64,000 nt of DNA. Origin: Brachyhypopomus gauderio. Taxonomy: Eukaryota > Chordata > Actinopteri > Gymnotiformes > Hypopomidae. The translations under genes were made by a program, and so were the position numbers. Below the pieces are notes generated by a model, which made no database searches, had not been told where the DNA came from, and was given only the letters and a program-made list of their open reading frames with translations. The stretch lies in NCBI RefSeq assembly GCF_052324685.1, contig NW_027506896.1, positions 221,001 through 285,000 on the forward strand, in the 5' to 3' direction. This document shows, piece after piece, positions 24,840 to 36,500 of the stretch (position 1 is the first letter of the stretch; every line of letters begins with the position of its first letter).

Positions 24840-25042
24840 AATGTTCCGGGTTATGTTCTGCCTTCTTGATCTCTCTCCTTCCCCCCCCCCCCCCCCCCCT
24901 GCCTCCCCAACCCCACCCCCTTTGGATGTGGACTGTCCAATCACTCTGATCCCAGTAGAAATCCTCTCCCCCAGCACCTACACACACATGCACACTGCAG
25001 CCCCCTCTCCCCCCAGGCCAAACTAAAACAAAATGAGAGAAA

Positions 25043-25048
25043 AATAAA
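25043..25048 (+). other. hdlbp: Proximal poly(A) signal AATAAA
   Basis: Canonical hexamer about 200 nt after the vigilin stop codon, followed by GGGTGGT and later a T-rich region. Use would remove most of the 3' UTR but keep the CU-rich tract. Confidence 0.35.
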
Positions 25049-26068
25049 ATGGGTGGTAAAACCTTTCCCCAAAGTTCTTTCTCCCTCCAAGTTGTAGGAG
25101 CATGAAAGCGTTTCATTATTTTCTCACTCAGTTTGGTGTCTCTAACTTGGTCTGCCTCTGTAGTTTTGCCCAACAGTTAAAAAATTATTTGTCTGATTCA
25201 ACTTTGCTTGCATTCAGACAATCACACAATAGAGGAACACGCTCGGCATTGCTCCAGGTCTGGAATTGCAGAGTCTCAGTGTTTTTAATACAAAACTGTT
25301 GATTAAACACTAGTGTGTTGATCAAGCTGCTCTGTTTCTTTGTTGCCTTTGCAACGGGGTGGGATTAAAATATATAAATATATACTGTATACCTCTAAAA
25401 GATGCTTCTGGTAGAAGGTCACTTACCCAAAAGAAAGTGGGTAGTTATATATATTTTTTAAATGCAATGTCTCCTTCCCCAAGGTAAATGTATGTGATCG
25501 TCGCAACCATCTTGGTGGTCTTCCTCTGTCGTGTCTCTCCTCTCTGTAACGTTTGTTGCTCTGTGCAAGAAATCAGTGTTCAGCACAGCCTTAGGAATCT
25601 TAAACTGTTAAGGAGGAGGCCGATTCACTACAGAATTCTAACCAAACTGCCAGTTGCTCAAAGTCCCAAGAACGTGCATCTCGCCCCAGAAAACAAGACT
25701 TCTCGGACTACAAAGCCACACTAAACCGCTGATCTACTTTCAACCCCCCACCCCAGGTTAAAAATTATTCGAAGAATTCAAATCTGATCATGTCTGGGGG
25801 GGGGGGACAAATCATACCACTGTGCCAATTTAAATGTCCAGTAATGTCCTGTTGCTCATCTTTGCTACTGGGTCAGTTTAAGCACCCCCCCCCCCTCCCT
25901 TTTTTTTTTTTCTTTCTTTTGGTTTTTTTTTGTTTTGTTTTTGTCTTCCGGTTGCTATGCAGGTTGGTCTAAAACCATAGCAATGGCCCTTTTCAATAGC
26001 CTTATAAGAATTATGCAAACACACAAAATATGGATAACACTGGAAGTTACATTGTCCAAAAAAAACTC

Positions 26069-26074
26069 AATAAA
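26069..26074 (+). other. hdlbp: Distal poly(A) signal AATAAA
   Basis: Canonical hexamer in an A-rich context, followed within about 30 nt by a T/G-rich stretch (TGTATTGACGTGTCC). Best candidate for the main vigilin 3' end. Confidence 0.55.
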
Positions 26075-26090
26075 AATTGAAAATCTGTAT

Positions 26091-26995
26091 TGACGTGTCC
26101 TTGCTTGCAGTTTTAACCCAATAGGGTTTCTTTCAAATAAGAATCTATCACATCTGAATGACATCTGAATACCTAAGAATGAGTAACCTTGTGCTTTGTA
26201 TAGTTTAGAAAAGGGTATTGGTGTTACAAAGCCATACTGAGTATTTGTGATAGTTTCCAGCTCTGTATGGGGTGGAGTGTTGGCCCCTTATGAGGCTGAA
26301 TATGGCGATGGGGTGAGCAACGGGTTGGTACCTCATGGAATGGAAACCTCGACTCATGAGGTTCATTGGCAGGATTCATTGCTCCTTTGGTCCACATGAG
26401 TTTATAGCTTCTATTTGGAGTCACCCATGGAGGACAAACCTCAAATGTCCCATTCATTAACACACATGGGACCCACATGCATAGATTGAAAACATTTTTC
26501 AAGGTTATTTTTTAAGGTTCTGCCACTGCAGTGAACTTTTACGCTCTTAAAACAACTCTAGTATATTTGACTTATAATAATAAATAAGACCAATGTGCTG
26601 TGTAATAATATGAACTTTTTAATGGTTTAACATTGAGTCAGTCAAGTTGCTTCTATGGTTAATTTATATTGGACACAAACAAGCAAACTTAACTCATTTT
26701 TATTGTGTTGCTTAAGTTAATTTACTCAGAAAGAGTGAGTAAATTGATAATATAAAAAAATTTATCTGAAGTTTAAAATAATGGTTCATCCATTACTATA
26801 TCCATAAAGTTATGTTTTTTCCATCGTTAAACATAAGAACTCAGGACCAATGTGCATGACTGGAGGCACCGACATTTTTACTGAGCTCTCGCGAGCACCA
26901 GCGTCTTATATGTCGAATTTAGTGATTTGGTGCGTTGTATGCACCGTCACCTACGGTTTTAGAAATGATCAATTGTTTATAAAATATAGGTATCC
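26091..26995. other. Spacer between vigilin and the tRNA genes
   Basis: No protein-coding or repeat family recognised. AT-rich with short ORFs only. Confidence 0.5.
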
Positions 26996-27069
26996 TGGCC
27001 CGTACGGGGATCGAACCCGCGACCTTGGCGTTATTAGCACCACGCTCTAACCAACTGAGCTAACCGGCC
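26996..27069 (-). tRNA. tRNA-Ile (anticodon AAT)
   Basis: Minus strand, 74 nt including the discriminator A. It has box A TTAGCTCAGTTGG, the anticodon loop CTAATAA with AAT, and T-arm GGTTCGATCCC. As far as I recall it is identical to a common vertebrate tRNA-Ile-AAT, including the G5-G68 mispair. A TTTT terminator follows about 12 nt downstream (26984-26981 on the plus strand). No intron. Confidence 0.96.
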
Positions 27070-27297
27070 AGTTGCACAGGAACTGTATGTATAGTAGACA
27101 ACAATATAGTGTATATATATATATACAGTATTACTGTAAGTATACATGGTATATATATATATAATAATATATATATATAGAATAGATTCGCAAATATTAT
27201 GAATTTCAGTCAGCAATCCCTCAACAACACTGCCATCTGGAGCACTCTTATTTCGATAAGTTTCCTTCTATTCCTACATTTTATGCCTCTCTGTCAT

Positions 27298-27369
27298 GGC
27301 TCGTTGGTCTAGGGGTATGATTCTCGCTTTGGGTGCGAGAGGTCCCGGGTTCAAATCCCGGACGAGCCC
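27298..27369 (+). tRNA. tRNA-Pro (anticodon TGG)
   Basis: 72 nt, with acceptor strands GGCTCGT/ACGAGCC plus discriminator C. D-arm TGGTCTAGGGGTATGA, anticodon loop with TGG, and T-arm GGTTCAAATCC are all intact. A TTTT terminator lies at 27373-27376. No intron. Confidence 0.97.
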
Positions 27370-27593
27370 ATGTTTTAAACGTTTTTCTACTTCATGTTAA
27401 GAAAATGTGTCTTAGAATGATGAGAGTACAGAGGTATTCTTGTACATATACAATTTAAATGTCAGTTTAGAAAAGGACTTAATTTTCGTTACGTGAAAGA
27501 CCAACAGAATGTGGATTTAATTTAGCTAATCCACAAATCTCCGAATACTTTTTTACCGTGGGTTCAAGAGAGTCCACAAAAGTCTTCTCATAA

Positions 27594-27665
27594 GCGTTGG
27601 TGGTATAGTGGTGAGCATAGCTGCCTTCCAAGCAGTTGACCCGGGTTCGATTCCCGGCCAACGCA
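27594..27665 (+). tRNA. tRNA-Gly (anticodon TCC)
   Basis: 72 nt, with acceptor strands GCGTTGG/CCAACGC plus discriminator A. D-arm TGGTATAGTGGTGAGC, anticodon loop CTTCCAA with TCC, and T-arm GGTTCGATTCC are intact. A TTTT terminator lies at 27670-27673. No intron. Confidence 0.97.
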
Positions 27666-27899
27666 TCTGTTTTGTACACAAAGCGTATACTGTGAAGATT
27701 GGTTTATGAACTAACGTGGGGCTGTCAGTCATCACTTACGTACCGGCAGTTTGCATATATTAAGGCTCATAGCTTTCCAGTACACGTTATAGATGGCACT
27801 GCACATTTTAATATTTTCCCTTCTTCAAACATAACTGGCAGTTAATGGCAAAATATATCTATTTTTTCTTTTGCTGAAAGAAATAGGCCTATTTCTGAC

Positions 27900-27900
<1 letters not shown>

Positions 27901-27933
<33 letters not shown>

Positions 27934-27937
27934 TAAT
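27901..27937. repeat. (TCAA)n microsatellite
   Basis: About nine tetranucleotide units, grading into AATT-type repeats. Confidence 0.9.
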
Positions 27938-29912
27938 TAATTGATATATTCAGAAATTCTTACATTTATATTACTTCTAGTTTGGAAGCAAATAATACAG
28001 GACACGACAGAATAACATATCACGTTGTAGGAGGGAACCCTGTGTGCTGCAGTGCAGCTCTGAAGGCAATCACTCACCTTTATAAACTCTGTTTTTTGTG
28101 TGCTTTTTAAAAGAGTGTTTGCTCTCACAGGAGCTTAGAGGCATAATCATGACACAATTAAGATAATTTCAGAACGACAGCTGGTGGGTAGAGAAGTAAT
28201 TTTCACGCCTCCTAATCGAGAAGGCCTGTCAGATTAAGATAGAGAGATGATTTGAGGGAAACTGTCTTGGCCGACTCCTTGCAGGAAGGCCCAGGTGGCC
28301 GCAGGTATCTGCTCGCATGAGTTTGCTGCCTCCCGCAAGCAAATCTGGTTTTGATTGGCCACAGCGGAGAGACGACTGCCAGACTTTCTTTTCACTTGTC
28401 TCTTGAGGGAAATTTTTTTTTTCCAATTCATTATCAACTTTTACTTGTCTGCCAATGCAGCTGTAGTTGATGAGAAACTCTAGGGTTACCCCCCACTTTC
28501 ACACCTCTGTTCTCTCTCTACTTCCCTTGAAAATCCTGAGATTCATCCATTCATTGGCTGCATAAGCCTGCAGTGTTGTGCTATGAATTTAAAATGTTTG
28601 AAGTTTGGATTTTCACCTTCCTGCATTCTAGAAAACTCAATCTACTTTATAGCTGTATAAAATATTTAGCATTTGAAGCCACAATTATGATCACAATCAT
28701 CACAATCAGGTTGTCAGTTTCTGCTTTAAAGTCGTAGGATATTTGATGTCACACATAGCAGCATTATCTTCTTTTATATACGATTTCTTTGCATTAGGTT
28801 CAATATTTAAAAACACTTAAGTTTTTAGTTAAAACAATACAATACTATTGTACACTTTAAATGCCCACATTTGGATATCTAATATGCAAAACATTATTGG
28901 TTTCTGAAGTGCTTTAATCTGTTTAATTTGTACTTGAAGGATCCAGTAGTATCACATTTTGTCCACTAGATGCCACCAGTCTATCAGTATGTTTAGTTTT
29001 CATAATTCTCTGCTATACGACTATCAAGTTTCCATTCTCCTGAATATATTATGATAATGTAAGACAGGAGTATATTACATTTTTGCATATGTCCATGTTA
29101 TGTTAATGGTTATGTCCTTGCCAGTAAATTAATTATATTTTAAGTGACCAAAATCTTGTTTGTAGCTAAATCAGACCCCCTGAAAATACCATATACCTCA
29201 ATTATCCTAATTGGACAGTATATTTTGTATAATTTATTGCATAATTAGTTGTAATTAATATCACTGTCATTTACATTGGACTTTTACAATGTATCTGTCA
29301 GCGTCACACTTTTAATATTTACATCACATGCACTTTACATAGACCTACAATGTGCTTTGAATTCTACTTTGCAATGACACACATCCATTAATGATGAGTT
29401 CAGAATGACCATTGTAAACAGTGACAAGCAGAAATGCTACAAAGTTCAATCACACAGGAGACTCAAAATTTGTAGCTCTTCCGGGGGTTGAATTTGAGAA
29501 CACAAAATATTCTGACTGAGCCCAGGATGAACACTTTGTCATTTTAAATGCCACTTAAATTAAAAGACCCTGAACAATAATTATCTTTCTTGCTGTTGCC
29601 TGGCTACACTCTGGAGGCCTTGACCTGTGGTTACAGAGGACACATGAGTGTGTGCAAGCAATCACGGCAGCGGATGCTTCTGCGCCGTTTTCCTGTTTTA
29701 ATTGATACTCTGTGTCTCTTTCTCATTTCTTTCTGGGCCTCTCAGGTTTAATTTTTCAGAAAGCAAAATTTGACAGTTATATTTCAGTGTCAGTACTGCC
29801 AGTGTGGTAAGATTATTACTTTTACTTCATAGTCCTTTTGGCTCCTGAAGTTCACTCGTGAGTCCACAAGGGGAATCATGCTTAAAGAAAATTTCTTGCC
29901 CCAGGAGTTTGT
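27938..29912. other. Gene-free stretch
   Basis: No coding exon, RNA gene or known repeat recognised. One CTCF-like motif (28963-28977) is listed separately. Confidence 0.5.
28963..28977 (+). promoter_or_regulatory. Weak CTCF-like motif
   Basis: CCACTAGATGCCACC matches the first nine positions of the CTCF core, then diverges. Sequence match only. Confidence 0.2.
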
Positions 29913-30543
29913 GCGGACACTTCCATGTGAGGACCCTTCCATGTTAGGAGCCCCTCTAGTGAGGACACTTCCATGTGAGGACACTTCCATGTTAGGAGCC
30001 CCTCTAGTGAGGACACTTCCATGTGAGGACCCTTCCGTTAGGACCCTTTCATGTGAGGACCCTTCCATGTTAGGAGCCCCTCTAGTGAGGACACTTCCAT
30101 GTGAGGACCCTTCCATGTTAGGAGCCCCTCTAGTGAGGACACTTCCATGTGAGGACCCTTCCGTTAGGACCCTTTCATGTGAGGACCCTTCCATGTTAGG
30201 AGCCCCTCTAGTGAGGACACTTCCAAGTGAGGACCCTTCCGTTAGGACCCTTTCATGTGAGGACACTTCCATGTGAGGACCCTTCCATGTTAGGAGCCCC
30301 TCTAGTGAGGACACTTCCATGTGAGGACCCTTCCATGTTAGGAGCCCCTCTAGTGAGGACACTTCCAAGTGAGGACCCTTCCGTTAGGACCCTTTCATGT
30401 GAGGACACTTCCATGTGAGGACCCTTCCATGTTAGGAGCCCCTCTAGTGAGGACACTTCCATGTGAGGACCCTTCCGTTAGGACCCTTTCATGTGAGGAC
30501 CTTTCCATCTGAGGACCCTTCCATGTGAGGACATGTCCATGCC
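29913..30543. repeat. Minisatellite with 16-bp subunits in a 48-bp and longer higher-order pattern
   Basis: Three 16-bp subunits (GAGGACACTTCCATGT, GAGGACCCTTCCATGT, TAGGAGCCCCTCTAGT) alternate as a 48-bp composite. Some composites include an extra 14+16 bp pair (GAGGACCCTTCCGT, TAGGACCCTTTCATGT). Most units are near identical. The array is open in several frames on both strands because the composites are multiples of three without stops, so the ORFs here are not genes. Confidence 0.93.
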
Positions 30544-33500
30544 AAGCACAGGATGTTTGTCCATGACGTCTACTATGCCCACTTGGCATGTTCAATCCTG
30601 TCGCAGGCGGATTTGACTCATTCTTGTCCTGCCGATGTTTGTTTGCTGGTTTGCAGGTGAAATTCATGTATAAGCAAACAACTATTTGGAAGGTAATGGG
30701 CAGCTTTTGAATCTTACGTGCATTCCTTTACGCTGGTGTGTGAGGTGAAGTGACCGCATTCGAGGGGACTGTTTGTCTCTCTTTGTGATGTGCGATAGCC
30801 GGTTTTGTGTTTTCCATCCCGGTGTAGAGCTACGGCGCTCTGCTCCACTGAACTGCAACACAGGAGCGTGATTCACATCCAAAGCGTGTGATGAGAGTGT
30901 AAACACACTGTTGTCTCTTGCATTGTAGCTTTTCCTTCCAGCTGTTTCTGGGTGAGAGGTGCTCAAACGGCAGTTACCGCAGGCACAGAGATAAACTTCA
31001 GCTCTGGAAAACACACTTACCAAAGCGTTCCTCCATTCCTTCCCCACCCAGTTTGATGACTGACTGCAATTAGTGTCTTGACACTATTTCGTGCTTCTTG
31101 GAGAGCAGTATCAGTAAGGACGTGCACAGCAGTATTGGACAAGTGGAGCCCTTACATCAAGTGAAGGGAAAACCAATGTTTTCTATATATATACTGCTAT
31201 TAATAAATAGATCAGTAACCATCGTGGCCCAAAACAATACCTTTAGTTTTGTTTGTTTTTGCTATTTTTATGTGAGTAAGTGTTTATTTTTGTGTGACTA
31301 ACAAAAATAATGAAACGAATGGAAGTGGAAAAGACTCACTCACATTCCCAATCTGGTAGTTATGTGGTTTGTGTCAGATATTTGTGTCAGATTTTATACG
31401 CGGTACTGACCCAATACCACCTACAGGCCCCCTGCTGTGTACTAATAGCCTGTACAGTGGAAATGAGAGCCAAAGTCATGCCCTTTCAGCTTAAGTGTGC
31501 AGTGTGAGAGTTGCCGTGTTTGGCTGGGCTCACCCTTCTTGCTCAGAGATAGCACATATAACCTGCAACGCTCCACAGTCCAGTCTGAGCTCCATGGTAA
31601 ACGGTTGTGAAATGGCAGGAGAAAGGGGATTTGGCGAGATGGAGCAGTACAATGGCGTTGTCTGGAATACAGCCCCTCAAGTCGCCTGACTTTGGTCAAA
31701 AGCCCTTCAGTATTTCCTGTCAAACAGAGCAATTTTTTCTTTACTCCTCCTTAAGTGTCTAGACACTGCTTTTCTTGCTTCGTTGGTTCTCTTGGACAGA
31801 GACCAAATCTCCACTCTTGGAGGTGATAAGAGCTGTTTTATCAGGGCGTCAGAGGGGAGAACGAAGCCCGGGCGAGTGTCACTCAGGTGGGATATGTGGG
31901 AATGTGAGGGCCCCTCCCCTCCCTCCTCAGCGGGACAGTAACCTTGACCAAAAGCCCACGAAGACCACACTGCAGGGAGCACAAGCTGCATTATTTGTAC
32001 TTAAAGCAACAGATCAACAATGTGGGAAGGAATTCCTTTTAACACTTACTGAATTAATCAATATTGTGCTTAAGCACAATAACTGTACGTTTTAACAACA
32101 ATATAATCAATAAGAACCATCCAATAGGTTTTTTAATGATTGTGTAGCATATGAGGCCAGCATTATTTGCTAAACAATCATAATTTTTTTAGGGGTTGCT
32201 GTGCTAAACATAGATGGATGCGAGACTGTTGTATCTAAGGTGTGGTGAATAACGGGTTCTGTTGATATACACTTTGATTTTACTCACCAGCTTTAATATC
32301 AACACATCCACAGGCACAAATTGCTGACTACAGTTTACAAGACAAACTATAAGAAGAAGAAAAAAGAAACTTTGAAAGTTGTTTTTGTGCAGTGCAAAAT
32401 ACCTCAGCAAACAATGTCTGAAAGTCACAAAGCTGCTCGTTCCTGCTAGCTCTCTTAGCTATTACAATGAAGTACATCAGAGATTGAGGTCATCCATTGA
32501 GGTGTGACAGCACCTATATTCCCTCGGCACAGGGCACTAGGGTAATACACGGCACATTCAGACCATTCACTGCTTATGTCCATCTTCACGGGATATTGTC
32601 TGTTTTGAAAAAGTCTCAGGTCCCTGAAGTAAAAATCAATCCAGGAATTGTGCAGTGGCCCTTGTTTGAAGTCTATTGTGACTCTATTCCCAGGCCAGGT
32701 AACACAAGAAAGGTCCCTTTCTTCTGGGCCGCACTGATCCACAATATTGGCTACTGGTCCTTAATTCTTTTCTATGCTAGGTAACTCTCCAGCTCCGAGT
32801 AATTCAGGATCCTTTCTCTCGACATTGAATGAAGAGCTTGCGTTGTGAAACGAAAGGGATTCGATAGACGTGGACGATTTATTCAAGGGAAAGCAGTGAG
32901 ACTTTGGTATGAGATGCAGAACACTCTATTCTTTCTTGAAGGACACACGTTCGCTGCTGCACGACAATAGCAAAGGGTCCTGTCGCCATTCCAGTATATT
33001 CACATTTTTATTTTTTCTCCTTTTTTCTCCGTACTTTCGTCTCTCTTTCATACACAAATTAATTGATAAGATACAGTATTGGAAGAGCAAATTTTGGGCA
33101 TAGAAATATTTTATGTAAGAAATAAAAAGTGGCACACTGACGTTTCACTGAGGTTGTATAAGAGCGATTTTTGCGTAACACTGCGATGTTTATGTGCCTT
33201 GAGGTTCGTTTTTATTTTTAATTTTTCCAGAATTCAGAACTGGTTGTTTTCCTGCTTGGAGTGTCAGCGGGAAGTGTCAGACCTCGTCTTGGATTAGGGA
33301 ATGCATCTAGCAGACACGTGTCCCTTTTGCTCTTGTATTGCTGGGTTTTTTTTATCTGGATGAAATATAATTTTTATCTCAGTTCATTCAGAATGACAGT
33401 TCTTCAAAATCACTGCACACCAAGGGATATTCATTACGTCTTGTGGACCCGCCTGGGTAACCCGTCAAGTTCTCATCACCTCTCATCTATTTCACTCTCC

Positions 33501-36500
33501 CAGAAAGCCCATTTTTCCTGCCAATTTCCTCCACTTTACTTTGCTATGACCTTCCCGTGTTCACTGTGCGGCTTGTGTTATTCACAGTTTGAGATTTACC
33601 TGGAACAATATTTCTTCGTTGGACTTCCTACACCTTACAGGTGCCCAGTAACTGGTGCGGTCAGGGAGAGGCCAACCCACGTCCCGACGGTTTGGCTCCG
33701 TTCTCACTCACACTCTGGCCTGTGGCTGATTTGGTCAGGTTTCCTGTGAGCAGCTGGATTTGGAGCAGTTATCCATTAGATAAGGACGTCAGCGCATCAG
33801 CAGGGCAGGCTGCGACAAAACGATTAAGTCATGAGACGGAAGTGACAACACCACAGTAGCTATCTGTAACATTTCCAATTTATTTAACCGGGCGTTTGCA
33901 GGTGACTGTGGAAATGTTTGCACAAAGGCCCGACTTTGAGAAATTCTCTATTCTTTAGTTTTATCAATGCAGTCAAGAAATGAGTGATAAGTTGATATTT
34001 TCATTGGGTCCCCCTGACTGTCGCTGGTTTAGCTTCCTTTTTTGATCTTAAGCTTCATGTGAGACTGGTCCAGGGTCATACGAAGAACACGCCTCTCCCA
34101 GGATAAGCTGGAGAGCTCTCTGAAGATCCTTATTTGAGTCTCTATTGATCAGAATGAGCACACCTGTGGTCATTAGACTAATCACTCCATGATTCTCCTT
34201 CATCTCCTCCTTACTCGTAAATCACTCAAGAGACAGAAGCCTGTTTTTACCCCAGACAGCGCTCTTAATTCACAGGTAAGCCTTTCTTCAGTGTCACCAT
34301 AGCCCACATTCAACAGGCAGACCGACGCGTAGCTTTTGCCAGGGTTCATTTTGGGGATATAATGGCGTGTGGAGCTCTCACCGAGTCCATTGTAGAGAAC
34401 AGGGAGACGTCGTGATCATTTAGAGAAAACCCTGAAAATGTCCCAGAGGGCTTTAATCTTTCTTCATTATTTCTCCATTATGGATAAATGCTCTCTGAAG
34501 GCCTCTCCCCGGTTATAAATGAAACACTTTGACTCTTTCTCCATTCCTCATTCTCCCGTCTCGGAACCTTCCACCCTGCTTTCATCTCTTACACTGCCAC
34601 GACTGCGTAAGAGGCCTGCGCGCCTGTATTCCACTTGCAGATAAAAGGATAATTGAGTTGATAAACACAGAGGTTGCACCGTGTTAAGTGTTAAGGGAGT
34701 GGAGTGCAGCTTTGTCTTGCAGCAGAGCTGTACTGTAGCATCACGCGGGACCGGTTTGATGGGTTACATGATGCTTTTGGCTGATGGCTACCTGACGGGA
34801 AATATAACCATATGGATCAATAGGACCATGATGCAGTCTTTGACCTCATCTTGTATTTTCTAGTGATAGTGCTTCTACTAAATTTTGCTACATTTGAAGG
34901 GTTCTGTCTCTCCCTCTCTCAAAAATGTGTCATTAAATTATTATTAGTAGTAGTAGGATATAAATACACACGAACATTTAAAATGTTTTAGGCATGAAAA
35001 TATTAGGATGCATTAGTGAAAATCCTGGTTGATCACATCATGTGGGACACACGTGACTCACAGGAAAACGTGCAGCACACGTGTGAGCTCAGAAAGCCAA
35101 ATCGGCAGCAGCCCTGCTGGACTAAGGATGACTCCGACATGACAGAGCGCCACGCTAGCCAAAGGAGAATATGTTGATGAATGAAGAAATAAAGCAAGAT
35201 TAAATGACCAAGTAGTTGGTTGGAAATGTTGTTTAAGTTAATAAACATCAATGCGCAGTTTTGTTTATATACTCCTATATTACAACCAGGTTTATTTTTT
35301 TAACCACCACTCCATTTACCACTGGCCAGTTTATTTTTTAGTTTGAAACCTTTTTTTGGGACTGTTCATGGCCCAGGTTTGGGACAGACATGGTAGCGTT
35401 GTTCTTGTTGTGGTGAGCTGCAACACCTTTATGAATAGCAGAAGGATATCAGAGGTTTCCATATGTATTCAGTGCTACTGCTGAGATGAGGGGTCACTCA
35501 AAATATCCTGCTAGCAGTGGTCATGTGAACACAAATATTCATAAAAGGCCAGAGGATGACCAAAATCAACACAGCCATAACCAAACACGCACAAGGCTCC
35601 AAATGTACAACTACAAGGTGTTTTTCTCATTATGTGGTGTTTGGTAAACTACACATACATTTGCAAGTAGGAGAGGTGACAGCATGGTAGGAGGGGTTCT
35701 ATAACCCCAATAAGACACACTACCACGCCTGCCTGTACTGGAATGGTAGGAGAAGACGACCTTGCCCTTGCCCTGGGAGGCGTTCGAGTAGTGGTGTGTG
35801 GGTGGACACAGCCTTTCACACATTATTGTTACAGACCCAGATGTGAGCACATTCTGCAAAAGTGATTTGTGGTTTTTCAGAGTCATTGTCATCGTCACTG
35901 TGCATTCCTGCAAAGCACAACGTGTAAAGCGGCACAGGCAGCAAAGAAAGAACCTCTAATACTACAGCCGAAGCCACCAGCCACTCTGAAACCCGTTCTG
36001 TTAGCTGACGGGCGGAGGCAGAATCGGGCCTCTTTCTGATGTCCTCCGAGTCATACAGCGGTATGTCCTAATCATTTCCCCTCATTGTGTGTCCGGGGGG
36101 ACGAGGCGAAGCAGGACCCGTTTGAGAGCACGCTGTCCAGTCCGCCCTCGCCTCAACCCGCTGCTGATTACAATGTGGGTTCGAGCATCAGGACGGGCTC
36201 TGCTCCTTAGTTCTGCGTCCGCGGAGACCAGGAGGTCTGAAGGAGGGGGCGAGGGGGGGGGAAATGTAAGTGTATTTCCAAGATCTTGATGGAACTCCCT
36301 CCTATTTCTCTTGCTTGCACCGGCATGTATTTGTCCATGAGGGTGGCCAGCTGCATTGGTTCGATAACTCCACAAAGAGAGCTATTTGAATTAACGGGAG
36401 GTCTGTTCACTCAAGAGCGGCGTTTACTGCTAGACCTGAGTGCATTTCATACACTGATTTAATAGAGTCCCCCCCCCCCCCCCCCTCCTTCCGCTGCAGT

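Larger units (their letters stand above)
24840..26090 (+). other. hdlbp: Vigilin 3' UTR
   Basis: Runs from the TGA at 24837-24839 to a likely cleavage site shortly after AATAAA at 26069-26074. An earlier AATAAA at 25043-25048 could give a short form. The first 80 nt are strongly C/U-rich (19 C at 24881-24899, then C-rich to 24920). Two more C-runs lie near 25745 and 25884, followed by a T-rich block to 25940. No long ORF of family type is present. Confidence 0.65.

Noticed and set aside
27479..27735. Minus-strand ORFs with GIEPGST-like segments
   Set aside because: These are the reverse translation of the tRNA-Gly gene, a well-known annotation artefact.
29790..30667. Plus- and minus-strand ORFs of 63-192 residues over the 16/48-bp repeat
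   Set aside because: Open in both directions purely from repeat periodicity; no start context, splice sites or family resemblance.
32455..32784. Overlapping 95-residue ORFs on both strands
   Set aside because: No conserved motif in either, and no splice context.
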